A stretch of DNA of 5,244 bases from Gemmatimonadota bacterium (lineage in GTDB: Bacteria > Gemmatimonadota > Gemmatimonadetes > Longimicrobiales > Longimicrobiaceae). Under the pieces are notes generated by a model. That model was not told where the DNA came from and ran no database searches. It saw only the letters and a list, made by a program, of their open reading frames with translations. Made by a program: the position numbers and the translations under genes. Shown here piece by piece: positions 5,142 through 5,244 of this stretch. How positions within the stretch are numbered: the stretch's first letter is position 1; every line of letters begins with the position of its first letter. Where the stretch lies: positions 1 to 5,244 of the forward strand of contig JAHWJJ010000350.1 in the NCBI GenBank assembly GCA_019348475.1, in the 5' to 3' direction.

Positions 5142-5232
5142 CACGCGGAGGACGCGGAGGAAAAAGGAGAGGACGCGGAGAGCTCCGTCCGTTCTCCGCG
5201 TCCTCACTCCCTTCCTCCGCGTCCTCCGCGTG
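5142..5232. repeat. 91-nt near-palindrome built from ACGCGGAGG-type units
   Basis: Outer arms 5142-5162 and 5212-5232 are a perfect 21-bp inverted repeat. Inner arms 5169-5181 and 5193-5205 are a perfect 13-bp inverted repeat, with an 11-nt loop between (5182-5192). Each arm is itself made of tandem 9-bp units (ACGCGGAGG). On the plus strand the structure is followed by GATGC and a T5 run (5237-5241), so it could also act as a rightward terminator, but its size and modular build look more like a dispersed palindromic repeat element. No protein-coding frame is supported in 4961-5244. Confidence 0.85.
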
Positions 5233-5244
5233 ATGCTTTTTGGG

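Overview
This is a roughly 70% GC bacterial chromosomal window with four well-supported protein-coding genes. No RNA gene, CRISPR array or transposase is visible. The composition, the secreted Ig-like/S8 lipoprotein with a glycine-rich linker, the YtxJ protein and the many short G/C-rich intergenic repeats together resemble Gemmatimonadota, most likely a Longimicrobium-type organism. That placement is an inference from style, not from a marker gene.

Layout. Positions 1-316 are non-coding. They hold two copies of a ~55-bp G/C-rich repeat (1-55, 101-154) and, at 221-260, a strong minus-strand terminator. Positions 317-2863 (minus) encode an 848-aa secreted subtilisin-like (S8) protease lipoprotein: lipobox, poly-Gly linker, Ig-like domain, prodomain, complete catalytic domain and a C-terminal PPC domain. 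Positions 2864-3154 form a divergent promoter region. It contains two tandem repeat arrays whose G runs lie on opposite strands, (GGGAATA)4 and about nine TGTCCCCY units, followed by a plausible sigma70-type promoter for the rightward genes.

Positions 3155-4282 and 4306-4587 (plus) are a two-gene operon: a 375-aa Asp-box (BNR) beta-propeller, then a 93-aa MoaD/ThiS-family beta-grasp protein ending in Gly-Gly. Convergent to them, 4637-4960 (minus) encodes a 107-aa YtxJ-type monothiol bacilliredoxin-like protein. A 49-bp spacer made mostly of an 8-bp tandem repeat separates the two. The right end (4961-5244) is non-coding and carries a GC-rich hairpin (5088-5120) and a 91-nt near-palindrome built from a 9-bp ACGCGGAGG-type unit (5142-5232).

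How the genes work together. The protease probably acts alone at the cell surface on external protein. The propeller and the sulfur-carrier-like protein are very probably co-expressed and may form one functional unit whose substrate is unknown. YtxJ implies low-molecular-weight-thiol (bacillithiol-type) redox chemistry in the cytoplasm; a link to the sulfur-carrier-like protein is possible but rests only on adjacency. The observations most worth following are the propeller/MoaD pair, the opposite-strand G-quadruplex-capable arrays in the divergent promoter, and the dispersed-looking hairpin repeats at both ends.
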